Origin: Pyropia yezoensis
Lineage: Eukaryota; Rhodophyta; Bangiophyceae; Bangiales; Bangiaceae
NCBI GenBank assembly: GCA_009829735.1
Contig: CM020618.1
Span: 37,548,894 to 37,612,893, forward strand
DNA: 64,000 nt
Direction: 5' to 3'
This document shows positions 9,873 to 20,057 of this stretch, piece by piece. A program made the position numbers and the translations under genes. Position 1 is the stretch's first letter. Every line of letters begins with the position of its first letter. Below the pieces are notes generated by a model. That model worked only from the letters and a program-made list of their open reading frames with translations. It searched no databases and was not told where the DNA came from.

Positions 9873-12524
9873 GGGGATGAGCCCATCGCGCGTGTCAGCC
9901 GCACTGGCAACCAGGGCTTCTGCGCCTCCCCCGTGTGACAGCGGGATCGCTCCGCCTGGGGGGGGGGCGGCGGACTTTGTCGGCTTCCCTGGGTCGCCCC
10001 CGGGAGCTCTACCCCGGGGGGCGGCTGGGCTGGCTCCGCCCTGTCTCCCTCTTTGCGGGGGTGTGCCGCGCGGCCTGGCCGGGCGGCGTCGTGTGGGCGG
10101 GGGGGGCGGCTTTGGCTGGCGGGGGGGTGCCTCTGCTCCCCTTCCGGGTGGTGGCGCGGTGGGTGCGGCTTCCCGGGCGGCGGGCGCCCCGGCGTCGGGC
10201 GGTCTACCTGCTGGCGTGCCCTCTGGTCGTGTGTGCGGTGCTGGCGCGTGTGGCGGGGCGGCTGGGGCGGCTGGGCGCGGCGCGGCGGCGTCGGCCGGGG
10301 TCGGCCGCGTGGGTGTCGCCCCGGCGCTGCTGCCGCCGGTGTTGTGGTGCTGCGTGTGCGCGGGGTGCTGCGGGCTGTGTGGCGGTGCGGGCGCGCTGCT
10401 GGCGGGGGAGGACCTCGCTCGCGGTGGGTGCGGCAGCGGCCTGGGTTGCGCGGCGCCGGCCGGTGTTTGTGCTGTGTGTGGGGCGGCTGGGGGGGAGGCG
10501 GCAGCGGGTCTCGGTGGCGGTCGGCAAGGTGGACGGGGTGGAGCGGGTCAAGGTCTACCTGATCTACCCGTTCTACCGGTACTTCCTCAAGGTCTTCACG
10601 CTCTACCTCGAGGACAAGGACACGGGGGGGGGGGGGAACAAGTGGGCGAGGGTGAGGGGGGCGGGTGTGGGGGCGCGTGGGCGAGGTGCGGCCGGTGGCC
10701 GCGCTGTTGCCGCCCCTCTTGCCGCCCCGCGTGACCCCTCGCTGGCGGCTCCGCCTGCAGGCGGGGCTGCCGCCGCCGGGGGGGCAACGGGCGGCTGGTT
10801 GGCGGCGGTGCAGCGCGGTTTGAGCCACCACGCCCACGCGTCCATGTCACCCACCCTCGCGGGCGGCCAAGGCGGGCTGACAAGAACAGGCGGGCGGGAC
10901 GCCCGCGCCTCTGGCGGTGGTGGGGGTGCTGCTGGGGTGGGTCCTGCGGCTGCGGCGGTCGTGCCGCCTCGGCGGGCGGGGACTGTGGCGCTCCTGGTGG
11001 CCGTGCTGGTGGAGCTGCTGGGAGGGGTGCTGGGCAGTCTGCTGGCGGGGGGGCTGCGGGCGCCGGACAGGGTGGGGGGCGGGTTGCTGCCGACGCCGAC
11101 GCCGACGCCCGCGCCGCCACAGCCGCGGCGGAGCTGTGCCGGGTCCGCCGCCGCACCATCGACGCCCCACCCTCGAGACAGTGTATGTCTCGGGGGTGTC
11201 TCGTGACGTCCGTCAGCACCGCATGCGCGCGTTGCTGGCGGACGTCACGGGGGTCGACGCCCACAATTTTGTGGACGTCGACCGGTTCGGCGCCACCACC
11301 GCCGTGACGGTGGTGGCTGCAGCGGCGGACACGTTCCGGCTGGCGGTGGGGAAGGGGCGTGCGGCCACTGTGCTGCGCCTCCTGCCCGGCGCCGACCCGT
11401 GGTCCCCGGCCCTCCTGGGTGCCGCGCGTCGGCGCGGCCTGGATGCTGCGGCCGCGGCCGAGGCGGCGGCCGATTTTTGTCGCCGCCGCCTCGAGGCCAA
11501 GCTGGCCCAGCTCCCCGCCCGTGTGGCCATGCCCCCCCACCTGCGTGCGGCGTTGCATGCCCACATTGAGGGCATGCTTTCGTCGCACGCACAAAGGGGA
11601 GCGGACGCCGTCGCGTCTATCGGCGGAGAGGGGGACCGCCGGCGGCCCCAAAGACTGGGGCGGCGGCTAAGGAGCCACCTGCCGTGGCCCCCGCAGGATC
11701 GGCCGATGTGGCGGCTAGGGGGCCACCCGCCGAGGCCCCCCCGTGCTCGGGTGTGGCGGGGCCAGCGTCGTTGGGGGCTGCGGGGTGCCGCCGAGGCGGC
11801 GGGCATGGAGATCGTGGATGAGCCCGCCGCCTCGGCTGACGGCCTTGCGACCCCCGCCCCCGACCTTGCCGCCACGACGGCCCTGTCCCCCCCCTCGCCG
11901 CCTGCGCCGGGGCCGGGCCCCCCCGCCAAGGGGGTGCCGGCAAACCTGGGCGACGGCATGGATGGCGTCACGCCGGCGGGCGGCGCCGCCCCGCCTGCGG
12001 CCACGCCGACCCAAAAATCCGTGGCTGCCTCGGCGGCCCCTCGGCCCCGACTCCACCTCGGAGGTGGGCCAAAACGTGCCGCCGTCCCGAGGGCTGCGGC
12101 TGGGCTCCCGCCGCTTCCCCCGCCACCCACCAGGCCGCCCCCTGGTGCCGCACGCTCGGCCGCGTTTGCTGCGTCTGTGGCCCTTCCCCTCGGCGTGGCC
12201 GCCCGCAGGCGCGCTGCCACCGACCGCCGGCGGTCCCCTGCAGGCCATGCGCCTGGGCCGGCGCGGCGACAGCGTCCTGCGCTCGCTGTGTTGCGATTGG
12301 GCGACGCACTTGCGTCGCCCATTCGCAAGACGTGCCGCCGCACGCGCGCGGCGAGCGCTGTGGAGCTCGCTGCCCGTAAGAACGCCGCTCCGGCATCCCC
12401 CCCGCCAGAGGGGGGGGGTCGGGCTGCGACGACGGCGATTCTTCCGCCCTCCCTCCCCGCCACCCCTGGGCCATACCGGCCAGGGGCTGCGGCCCGCGTC
12501 AGCGACGAGGGTCACAATGAGTGA
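9873..12524 (+). CDS. LINE ORF1, copy B (duplicate of 3996-6658)
   Basis: Near-identical repeat of copy A. The RRM-like patch is at about 11165-11640 and the TGA at 12522-12524. Length differences from copy A sit in runs of G or C (for example near 9960, 10100, 10360, 10395, 10640, 11166, 11646). Nothing distinguishes it functionally from copy A. Confidence 0.5.
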
Positions 12525-15500
12525 CCCTCTGGGCGCGGGCGGGGGCCCGGGTGCCGACACGGTGCCATCACGCACCGTGCCGGCTCCCGGCAGGGGGGGG
12601 GGCGGCGGTCGACGCGGCGACGTCGGCGAGCGGGGGGGGGGGGCGGGCGCTGGTGTGGCCGTGGCCGCCGGCCCCCTGGGCGGCTCTTTGGCGGCGGAGG
12701 CCGCAACGGCCCAGGCGGCGGCGGCAAGCGCTGCGGCGATGGCCACGGCGGAGGAGGCGACGGGAGCGGCGGCGGGGGCACCGATGGCGGCAGCGGGGGT
12801 GGCGGCGGGCGGCACGGTGCCCCCCGGCGTCTGCCCGGTGGTGGGCTGCCGCGTGGTGCTCCGCGGGGCCGTCGCCGATCGCGCGGGCCTGGCTCATCTC
12901 AGTCAGGCCCACGTGATCGGCGAGGTGCCCGCGGCTACGGCCACGGAGCTGGGGCTGGGCGGGTGCCGCTGGTGCGGGCGGCCGTACCGCGCGCAGCGGG
13001 GGCCTCGTGGGCGGAGCTCTCTGTCCGCCCATGAGGCTCTCTGCCGCCTCAACCCCCGTCGCCAACGCGCCCGTGTGGTGGCTGCAGCGGCGCCTGCTGC
13101 CGCAGCTGGGGACGGGGGGGACGCGCGCGGCGCAGGTGCGGCACAGGGGGCTGCTGCGGCGGGGGAAGGGCACACGCTGTTTGCGGCCGACCCCCCCGCC
13201 TGGGTGGCGGCGCGGGCCGACTTCCTGCGCCGCGCGGCGCCGACAGCGGCCGATTGGTCGCCTCTCGTGGCGTCTGGCGCCCGCACGGTGGCGCACGTGC
13301 CGGCGGCACTGCTGGGCGCCTGGAGGGTGCTTGCGGCGGACGCCCTGGACTGGGTCCGCCGCGAGCCGGAGCAACAGCACGCCTGGCTGTGGCTGCTGCT
13401 GCTGCCCTCCCTCCTCCTCCACGTCCCTGCTGTGGCGCCTGCAACCGCGCCCGACGCGCCACTGCCGCCGCTCACCCACCACGTGCGTGCCGAGGCGGTG
13501 CTGAACGGCGAGTTCAGCACCGCCCTGGCCGACCGCAATGCGGGGGTGTGGCGGCCGTCGTGGCGGCGGCGCTTGGACGGCCGGCGGAGGGTGGTGCGCG
13601 GGGGGGACCAGGCGGCGACTGGGCTGGCGCCATCCCAGCGGCGGGCGCTGCGCCTGGTGCGGGCCGGCCGGCTGAGTGCCGCCGCCCGAGCCCTGGTGGC
13701 CGACGAGCCGGCGCCGCACAGCGCCGCCGTGTGGCGGAAGGCGCTCCTCCTCTTCCCTCCCGCCGCGTCTGCACCTACCTCCGCCGCGTCGGTGGAGGCC
13801 GAGTTTGGCGACCTTCTCGCCGACGCGGCGGATTTTGGCGACGCCGCCACGGTGCCGCGGGGGGTGACGCGGGAGGCGGTGACAGATGCCATCCGCAGAG
13901 CCCCCCGGGGCGCAGCGCCGGGCCCGTCTGGCCTGCGGGTCGAGCACCTGTGGGCGCTGGAGGGGGGGGGCAGGACGCGCTGGTGGGGGTGTTGGAGCTG
14001 CTGGTGTCGGAGGCGGCGGTCACACGCGTGCCCGCCGCGGCGGCGCACGCCCTCGCTGGCGCGGACCTCCTGCTCCTGGCCAAGCCGGGGGGGGTCGGAC
14101 CGGACGGGCTGCCCGGGCTTCGGCCCATCGGCATGCCCGAGACCCTCCGCAAGCTGGCGGCGTCGGCACTGGCGGCGACGGTGCGCGGGGCCGCGGCAGA
14201 GCTGATGGCGCCGGCGCAGCTGGGGGTGGGGGTGCCGAGCGCGTGTGAGCGGCTCGTGCACGAGCTGGAGGCACACCTCGCCCACCACCCCCAGCATGCG
14301 GTAGTCCAGCTGGACTACCGCAACGCCTTCAACCTGGTGTCGCGGGCGGCCGCCGCAGCCGTACTGCGCCGCGCCCTCCCCCCCCCTCGCCCCATACCTG
14401 GAATGGGTGTATGGGGGGGAGGAGGCGCCGACGGTGTACGGCTGGGCGGCCGCGGCGGAGGGAGCGGGCGAGAGCGGTGGGGCTGACGACGGCGGCGACG
14501 ATGGCGGCGGCGACGGCGGCGACGATGGCGGCGGCAACGGCGGGGATGCTGGCGGCGGCGACGGCGGGGACAATGGCGACGGCGACGGCGGCGACGGTGC
14601 GGCCCCGGTGGCAGACGGTCCCCCCCCTCTGCCTGTACCGCTCCCCCCACCACCGCCCACCCGTTTTGCGCTGCGGGCCGAGCGGGGCGCGCAGCAGGGC
14701 GACCCGCTCGGCCCGCTGCTGCACGCGGCCGCCCTGTGGCTGGTCCTGCGGCGTCTGCGGGACGGCCACCCCGGCGTGCTCGTCCGCGCTTTCCACGATG
14801 ACGTGGTCGCGGCGGGCACGCCGGAGGACCTGGCGGCCGTCATGGCTGACGCGGCCACGGTGGGGGCCAGCGTGGACGCGGAGCTGGCCCCCGCCAAGTG
14901 CACCGGCTGGTCGCCGGCTGGTGCGGCGGCACCGCCGGGGTGGGGGGGGAAGTGGGCCGCCGAGGGGGTGGTGCAGTTCTCCGTTCCCCTCGGCGGCGCC
15001 GCCTTTGTGTCGGCAGGCGTTGACGGCCTCGTGGCCGACCAGCGCCGCCTGGTGGCGGCCATTGCGGCCCTGCCAGCGGAGGAGCTGCAGTCGCAGCTCC
15101 TCCTGCTGCGCCTGTGCGCGGGGCCGCGCGCCAACTACTGGCTGCGCTGCCTCCCGCTGGAGGCCGGCGCGCGGCTGGCTGCGGCGGTCGACGCCGACGC
15201 CAAGGCTGCCCTGGGGGGGATGCTGTGCGACGCACGCGACAGCACCGCCACCCGTGAGGCGGTGCTGGAGCGTGCGGCACTCCCCCCCGCCATGGGCGGT
15301 CTGGGCGTCGGCAGCCGCACGCGGGTGGTGCCCGCCGCCCTGCTGGCGTCGTGGGTGGACGCGCTGCGGGCGGGGGCGGCGTACTCCCCCACGCTGCGCG
15401 CCACGGCGGACGGCCTCCTGGCGGTGCCGCGTGTTGCGGCCGACGGTGGGCCGCTGCCGCCCGCCGCCGCTGCTGCGACGGCCAGGAGTGGGCCGGCGGC

Positions 15501-16773
15501 CGGGGGGCCGACGGGGGCAGGCGGTGGGGGGCCCGCGGGTGACTCGCCGGCGGGTGCGCGGCCACCACCGCTCCCCGACCCCGACCCCAGCGCGCCTGCT
15601 GCCGGCGCTCTCCGGCAGGCCCTCCTGGGCCTGCTGGCGGCCCACGAGGCGCACTGCGCGGCCCCTGCCAGCGGCCTGTTGTGGTCGCTGGCGAGGGGGG
15701 GGCCGAACGCGGCGGTCGATGAGGCCGCCGACCCTCTGGCCCCTCCCCTGCCGCCCCCCCCCCACTACCCCGAGTACAGCGCCGGTGCGACCGACAGCAC
15801 CTCGGCCGACAGGCCACACAGCCCGGCGCTGTACTCGCCACCCACGTGGCAGTCTCTCCTGGGGGGGGAGGCACCGGCAGCGCAGCGGGACTTGTCCCGC
15901 CCCGCCCATGCCGCCGCCCGCGCGCGCATCTACGCCGAGCTATCGCTCTGGCGGCGCGCGGGCATGGCGGCATGCCAGGGGGGTGGGGCGGCTCGCTGGC
16001 TGTCGGCGCTGCCGACGCTGGGGACCACCGGGACCACAATGCACGGCGCCGGCATGCGGGCGGCGGCTCGGCTGTGGCTGGGCGCGCCGCCGCGGTCCGT
16101 ACCGCCGGCGCCCCGCTGTCGCTGCGGCCGCGACGCGGACGCGGACGGGCGGCACTTCCTGTCGGCGTGCCCGGAGCAGTCCTCCGGGCACGCGCGCCTC
16201 CACCACCACCTGGTGCACCTGGTGGCCGAGGCGCTGCGCCGCACGCCCTCGTGGGGGGGGGTGGAGGTGGAGGCTGTGGTGGACCGCGGTCGGGGCGCGC
16301 TTCGCCCCGACCTGCGCGCCACGCACGCCTCGTCGGGGGCGGTGGTGTGGGCGGACGCGTCGGTGACGGCGCCATTTGGCCCCCGCACCACCGCCCCGAC
16401 TGCCGCCAGCCCCCTGCGGGCTGTTGCGGCCGAGACGCGGGAGAGGGACAAGGTGGCAAAGTATGCCACCTCCCTCCCCGGGCCGGCCGCCTCCCACACC
16501 TTCACACCGTTGGTGTGGGAGGCGTTTGGGCGCATCGGCCCCGCCACCGCCAAGTGGCTGGGAGGGGCCATGCGGGGACCGGCCCTTGCGGGGGTGCGGT
16601 CCACCCTGCTGACCCGGGTGTCTGTTGCTTTGTGGCGGTCCCACTCCCGCGCTGTGTCTCTTGGGTACAGCCGGTGCTTTGGGACTGGGGGGGAGGTCCC
16701 GGCGGGGGACGTGGGGGGGCCACTTGGCCCGCGTGATCACTTTGTGAGGGTGGGTGAGAGAATTGGGGAGTAG
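12517..16773 (+). CDS. LINE ORF2, copy B: zinc fingers, reverse transcriptase, CCHC knuckle, restriction-like endonuclease
   Basis: Polyprotein of about 1,420 codons that would nick the target and copy the element RNA there. Starting at ATG 12517: an Ala/Gly-rich leader, a C2H2 finger (CPVVGC ... LSQAH, about 12830-12912), a CRWCG...HEALC finger (about 12967-13045), then RT fingers (APGPSGLRVEHL), motif A LDYRNAF (about 14310), an Asp/Gly tract, motif B GAQQGDPLG (about 14686), motif C FHDD (14791-14802, in place of the usual YADD), a knuckle CRCG...HFLSAC (about 16117-16170) and an endonuclease with RPDL, WADAS and KVAKY (about 16300-16460). Two frame slips at G or C runs (about 13965 and 14385) are not shared with copy A, so a continuous ORF2 is likely. 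From 14407 to the TAG at 16773 the frame is unbroken. Confidence 0.82.
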
Positions 16774-16818
16774 TCATTGGGTGTCAGGGGGAGTTGATCC
16801 TCGGACCGCCAATTAAAC

Positions 16819-16895
16819 TAGTATAGTGGTCAGTATGCCCGCCTGTCACGCGGGAGACCCGGGTTCAATTCCCAATGAATGTCCCGGTGGGAGAG
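16819..16895 (+). pseudogene. Right-hand tRNA-Asp fragment lacking the 5' acceptor strand
   Basis: Bases 16819-16870 repeat the tRNA-Asp body exactly (anticodon GTC at 16845-16847). They are followed by 12 extra bases (CCCAATGAATGT) and the tRNA 3' part CCCGGTGGGAGAG (16883-16895), with a T5 tract at 16906-16910. The seven bases before it (ATTAAAC) cannot pair with TGGGAGA, so the acceptor stem is lost. This is the expected right-hand flank of an insertion in the T loop. The internal B box (GGTTCAATT) is retained. Confidence 0.75.
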
Positions 16896-16910
16896 CATCA
16901 ATCTGTTTTT

Positions 16911-19900
16911 GTCCCTCGGTCTTGTCCGAGCGGCGCCTTCAGTAGGACGGCCGCTACCTCGGCAGATGCGATTGGCAGACACGGAACTGGCAGGGAATGT
17001 GCATTGGTATGTAGACGAGGGCCAAACTCCTAGCCAGCCTGCCCTTTCACGTGCGTTTGACGACGTGGCTAGGCATAAGTAGAGCGGGCGGGGTCGTCAT
17101 GAGGAGGGAGCTCGCAGCGGCTGAGGCGGGGGAGAGGTGACTCAAGAAATGGCTCGGCATTGCTTGCAAACCGGTTGTCACCTGGTTGACAAGCTCCGGT
17201 CGCGCTGAGCGACGATTCGAGTGGCAACGCCACTCGCTCGTCTCCATCCACAGCGGCCAGCGGCACATACAAGGCCGTGGCCGTTCAAAAGCCTCGCGTT
17301 TCCCGAACATGTCATTGGTGCTCCTCAACAGCTTGTCCTGTCCAAGTGTCAAGATGGATCAAGATTGTACAGGATGAGTAAACGCGTTTGCATCAGGGGT
17401 TGTCAAGCGTACCGGTTTTGGTCCTGCGTATGGTATTGGGAGTCGTGGCTGGGGCACGAGTATCTACTGTCAGCCAGCCGACTCTCGCCAAGCGTAGTGG
17501 CGCCCGTGACCGGAGTCATGAGTATTCACCAGCGTACTAGCCAGTAGATAGTATGTTTCGGCAACAGTATGAGTACTGCAAGAGTATCCAGCGCATGAAA
17601 AACTGGGCAATTTACGAAAATGTACTGCACTTTGCATTTCCGTGTGACTGGATTCCCTTCTCTTATGGCTCTTCTGCATGCTTATCAGGCGCAGGGAGCA
17701 CGGCATCCTGCTCTGCGCCCGTCTGTAGTCACGACTCCTGGCGACATTCCAGAGCCAGGTGGTGCACGGGCGTTGGCGAGAGTGGATGTCATTGGCTTCG
17801 GCTTGCCCGGGAGCACTGCCTGACCTTCCATCGCATCAGCAGGCTGCAAAGAGGTTTGTCAGCCCCTCACCCGCCCCACCCTGCTCAGCACTGCTCATCC
17901 CCTGTCAGATACAAGCCCGACTTTGGCAAGATCTCTTACCTCCTCATGCAAATTCTTTCCCTGCTCGAGCACGAAAATGAACTGCTCGAGCAGGACTTTG
18001 CTTTTCTGATCGGGGGATGGGCTGATGCCAAAGAATCTTCCACAGGATGACCGACACCACCACCGCTGTCGGTGTTCTGTCAACCAATGAAAACAGCTGT
18101 GGCGCTGCTGTTTGCTGAATGGAGCGTTCCATTGGTCAGAATTCACGACGTAGATGTCGAGCAAGGCGGAAAGATTTCTCCATGCAGACCCTCAAAAACT
18201 GTCGTCGCGCAGATTTTTGCTTCACCAGTCCGAGGGATTGCGCGGCTTTAAACGCGTTGGCATAAACATTGCTCCCAAGCGAAGCGATGGTCGGTCGCTT
18301 CTTTGCGCTTTCCGTGAGTGTTCTCTTGCCCCGTGCGCTTCCGGTCATACCAAGGGAGGTGGCGACCACCAATCGCTCGAGGTGTTATAGGCAGAAAGCA
18401 AGAAACGGGGGGAAAAGCGGTGTCCATGATGCCTTCAGGGGGGGTCGATGCAGGTTTTATGCAGGTTTTTGCTCGAGAGATTCTTAAAGAAGCAAGAAAA
18501 ATTTGACAGGCGATGAGCAGTGCTGCGCTAGGGACCGCCCCGAGGGCCCGAGGGACCTCGACGACGCATCCAGGGTTGTCGTGGCGGGTGCACCTTGGGG
18601 GCGTCGGTTCGAGGAGCGAAAACACATCAGAATCCGAGTTGACAGGGACGTGCTACGCTTAAGTTTTCGAACTCCGCGTATGAAGGGCCGAGAAAATATC
18701 CCATGAGTGGTGGCCGCCAATACTCGGGCGATTTCCATGTAAGAGTATGGTGAATGCACGTTCACGAAGCAAGTGAGTATTCGGGATGCTGAGCGAAAAT
18801 GGCACGAGTACCGTCACTACGCTTGAAAAGTACGCGCCTATACGCTTGAGCCAGATACTCTTGAGAACCTCTGGTTGCATCATGGTTGACACCAGTGAAG
18901 TCGATGCATTAAACTATTACAATTAAACAAATATTAGTAATATATTAATTAGTTGGCGCTTTCCCATTTCATAATATGTCTTTTTTAAATAACTGATGGA
19001 TGAGCCCCCCTCCCACCCCCCCCCCCTCTTCCACAACCAATTTTCCTTTTCGATGTCTCATTATTTACCCCCGCTGCGTCACGGAGCAGCCACAGTAGTA
19101 TTGGCGCTGCGCGACGGTTCGTCGCTTATGCAGACGTTGCCACTGGTGCCACCAGAGCTGTCGCTAACACCGCAGACTTCCTCGCCGCCGCCCTGGCCGC
19201 CGACGTACTCACTCTGATGCTAGCACGCGCCAAGTACGGTGGGGGGTCGGTGTGGCGCTGAATAACATTGGTGCCGAGACTGCTAAGGCCACTCCCTCTG
19301 TCGCCTTTGCCGCCACGCCGAAGGTCGCAGCCGACCCATCGCCGCCTTCAGCACCGTCCTGGGCGGAAAGAAGGTCATCAGCGAGATTCCGAGGAGCGAT
19401 CAGGTGTAGAGCGCAGTGTGTGGGAGATGAAGTGAGGTGCGCGCTCCACGGCGTCGCGGCAGCGAGGTCAGCCTAAGTCCAGCAAAGAACAATATATTGT
19501 TATAGAATATTGTTAACAATCGATAAGAAATCGATTAATCAATATATATATCTTAATCTATCTGGGATGTAAGAAAGAACATTTTTTTCCATCCAAGGTT
19601 TGCGTCGCTGCCGTGGAAGAGCTTCAGCCTGAAGTTGGGCTATGGTCAAGGTCAAGTGTGGTGCGAATGACAGCCCGTGTCCGTGACACGAGGGCTGGGT
19701 CGGTGCTACCCGCGGCGTTTTTTCAGATGGTGTGCCGCGCGTGGGCCTTGCCCCTCATCGTCCGCGCGTTTTTCTTTCATCTGGCTCCCTCCGACTGCGA
19801 TTCCTCTGGCAGACCGTGTCTCTGTTCTTGTTCCTGCGGCCCCTCGCGGCCTGTACAGTACAGCTGCTTCCCCATTCGCTGTCAACAAGTGCTAGTGACG

Positions 19901-19942
19901 GCCGTGGGAGGGAGTCGTCAGCGGCCCGCTTGCTAAAAAGCT
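16911..19942. other. Spacer with AT-rich islands and a possible coding relic
   Basis: Composition drops well below the window average. Two strongly AT-rich islands lie at about 18900-18985 and 19484-19560, the latter with the palindrome-like ATCGATAAGAAATCGAT. Between them, plus-strand frames around 19110-19250 and 19330-19410 look protein-like (FVAYADVATGATRAVANTAD; STVLGGKKVISEIPRSDQV) but do not join in one frame, so a decayed gene is possible. No RNA gene or promoter could be recognised. Confidence 0.35.
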
Positions 19943-20057
19943 TTAGCTCGACCCCCCCCCCGCTCGCTTCCGGGTGTCCCCTAACGCCAGCTCCGCCTGA
20001 GTCACGTTGCCGGGAACCAAGAGCCGCTCACGCGTCCCCAGGACCGTCGAATGGGAC

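Larger units (their letters stand above)
3645..16818 (+). mobile_element. Site-specific non-LTR retrotransposon (R2/NeSL-like, restriction-like endonuclease) in tRNA-Asp, as assembled
   Basis: The span between the two 52-bp tRNA repeats encodes a LINE with N-terminal Cys/His zinc fingers, a reverse transcriptase, a C-terminal CCHC knuckle and a PD-(D/E)xK-like endonuclease, the layout of R2, NeSL and CRE-type elements, which insert at fixed sites. No apurinic endonuclease was seen. The span contains a 500-N gap (9373-9872). Bases 3996-9372 and 9873-15237 are nearly identical, differing mainly in homopolymer length, so the real element is probably a single copy of about 7.3 kb drawn twice. The 3' UTR after the ORF2 stop is only about 45 bases and ends AATTAAAC; no poly(A) tail or LTR was seen. 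Which named clade it belongs to needs a phylogeny. Confidence 0.8.

Noticed and set aside
7649-10837. A minus-strand open frame of over 1,000 codons across the N gap
   Set aside because: It passes through 500 N and is the antisense shadow of the LINE ORFs.
3645-16818. Two independent tandem LINE insertions
   Set aside because: The halves overlap by the same 5.4 kb and end exactly at an arbitrary 500-N gap, so an assembly overlap is simpler.
16819-16895. A permuted tRNA gene, as in Cyanidioschyzon
   Set aside because: The order of parts is normal; only the 5' acceptor strand is missing and an insertion explains it.
18567-18580. CAGGGTTG as a third hAT-like end
   Set aside because: No matching CAACCCTG partner or 8-bp duplication was found nearby; the same holds for CAGGGTTG near 30602.
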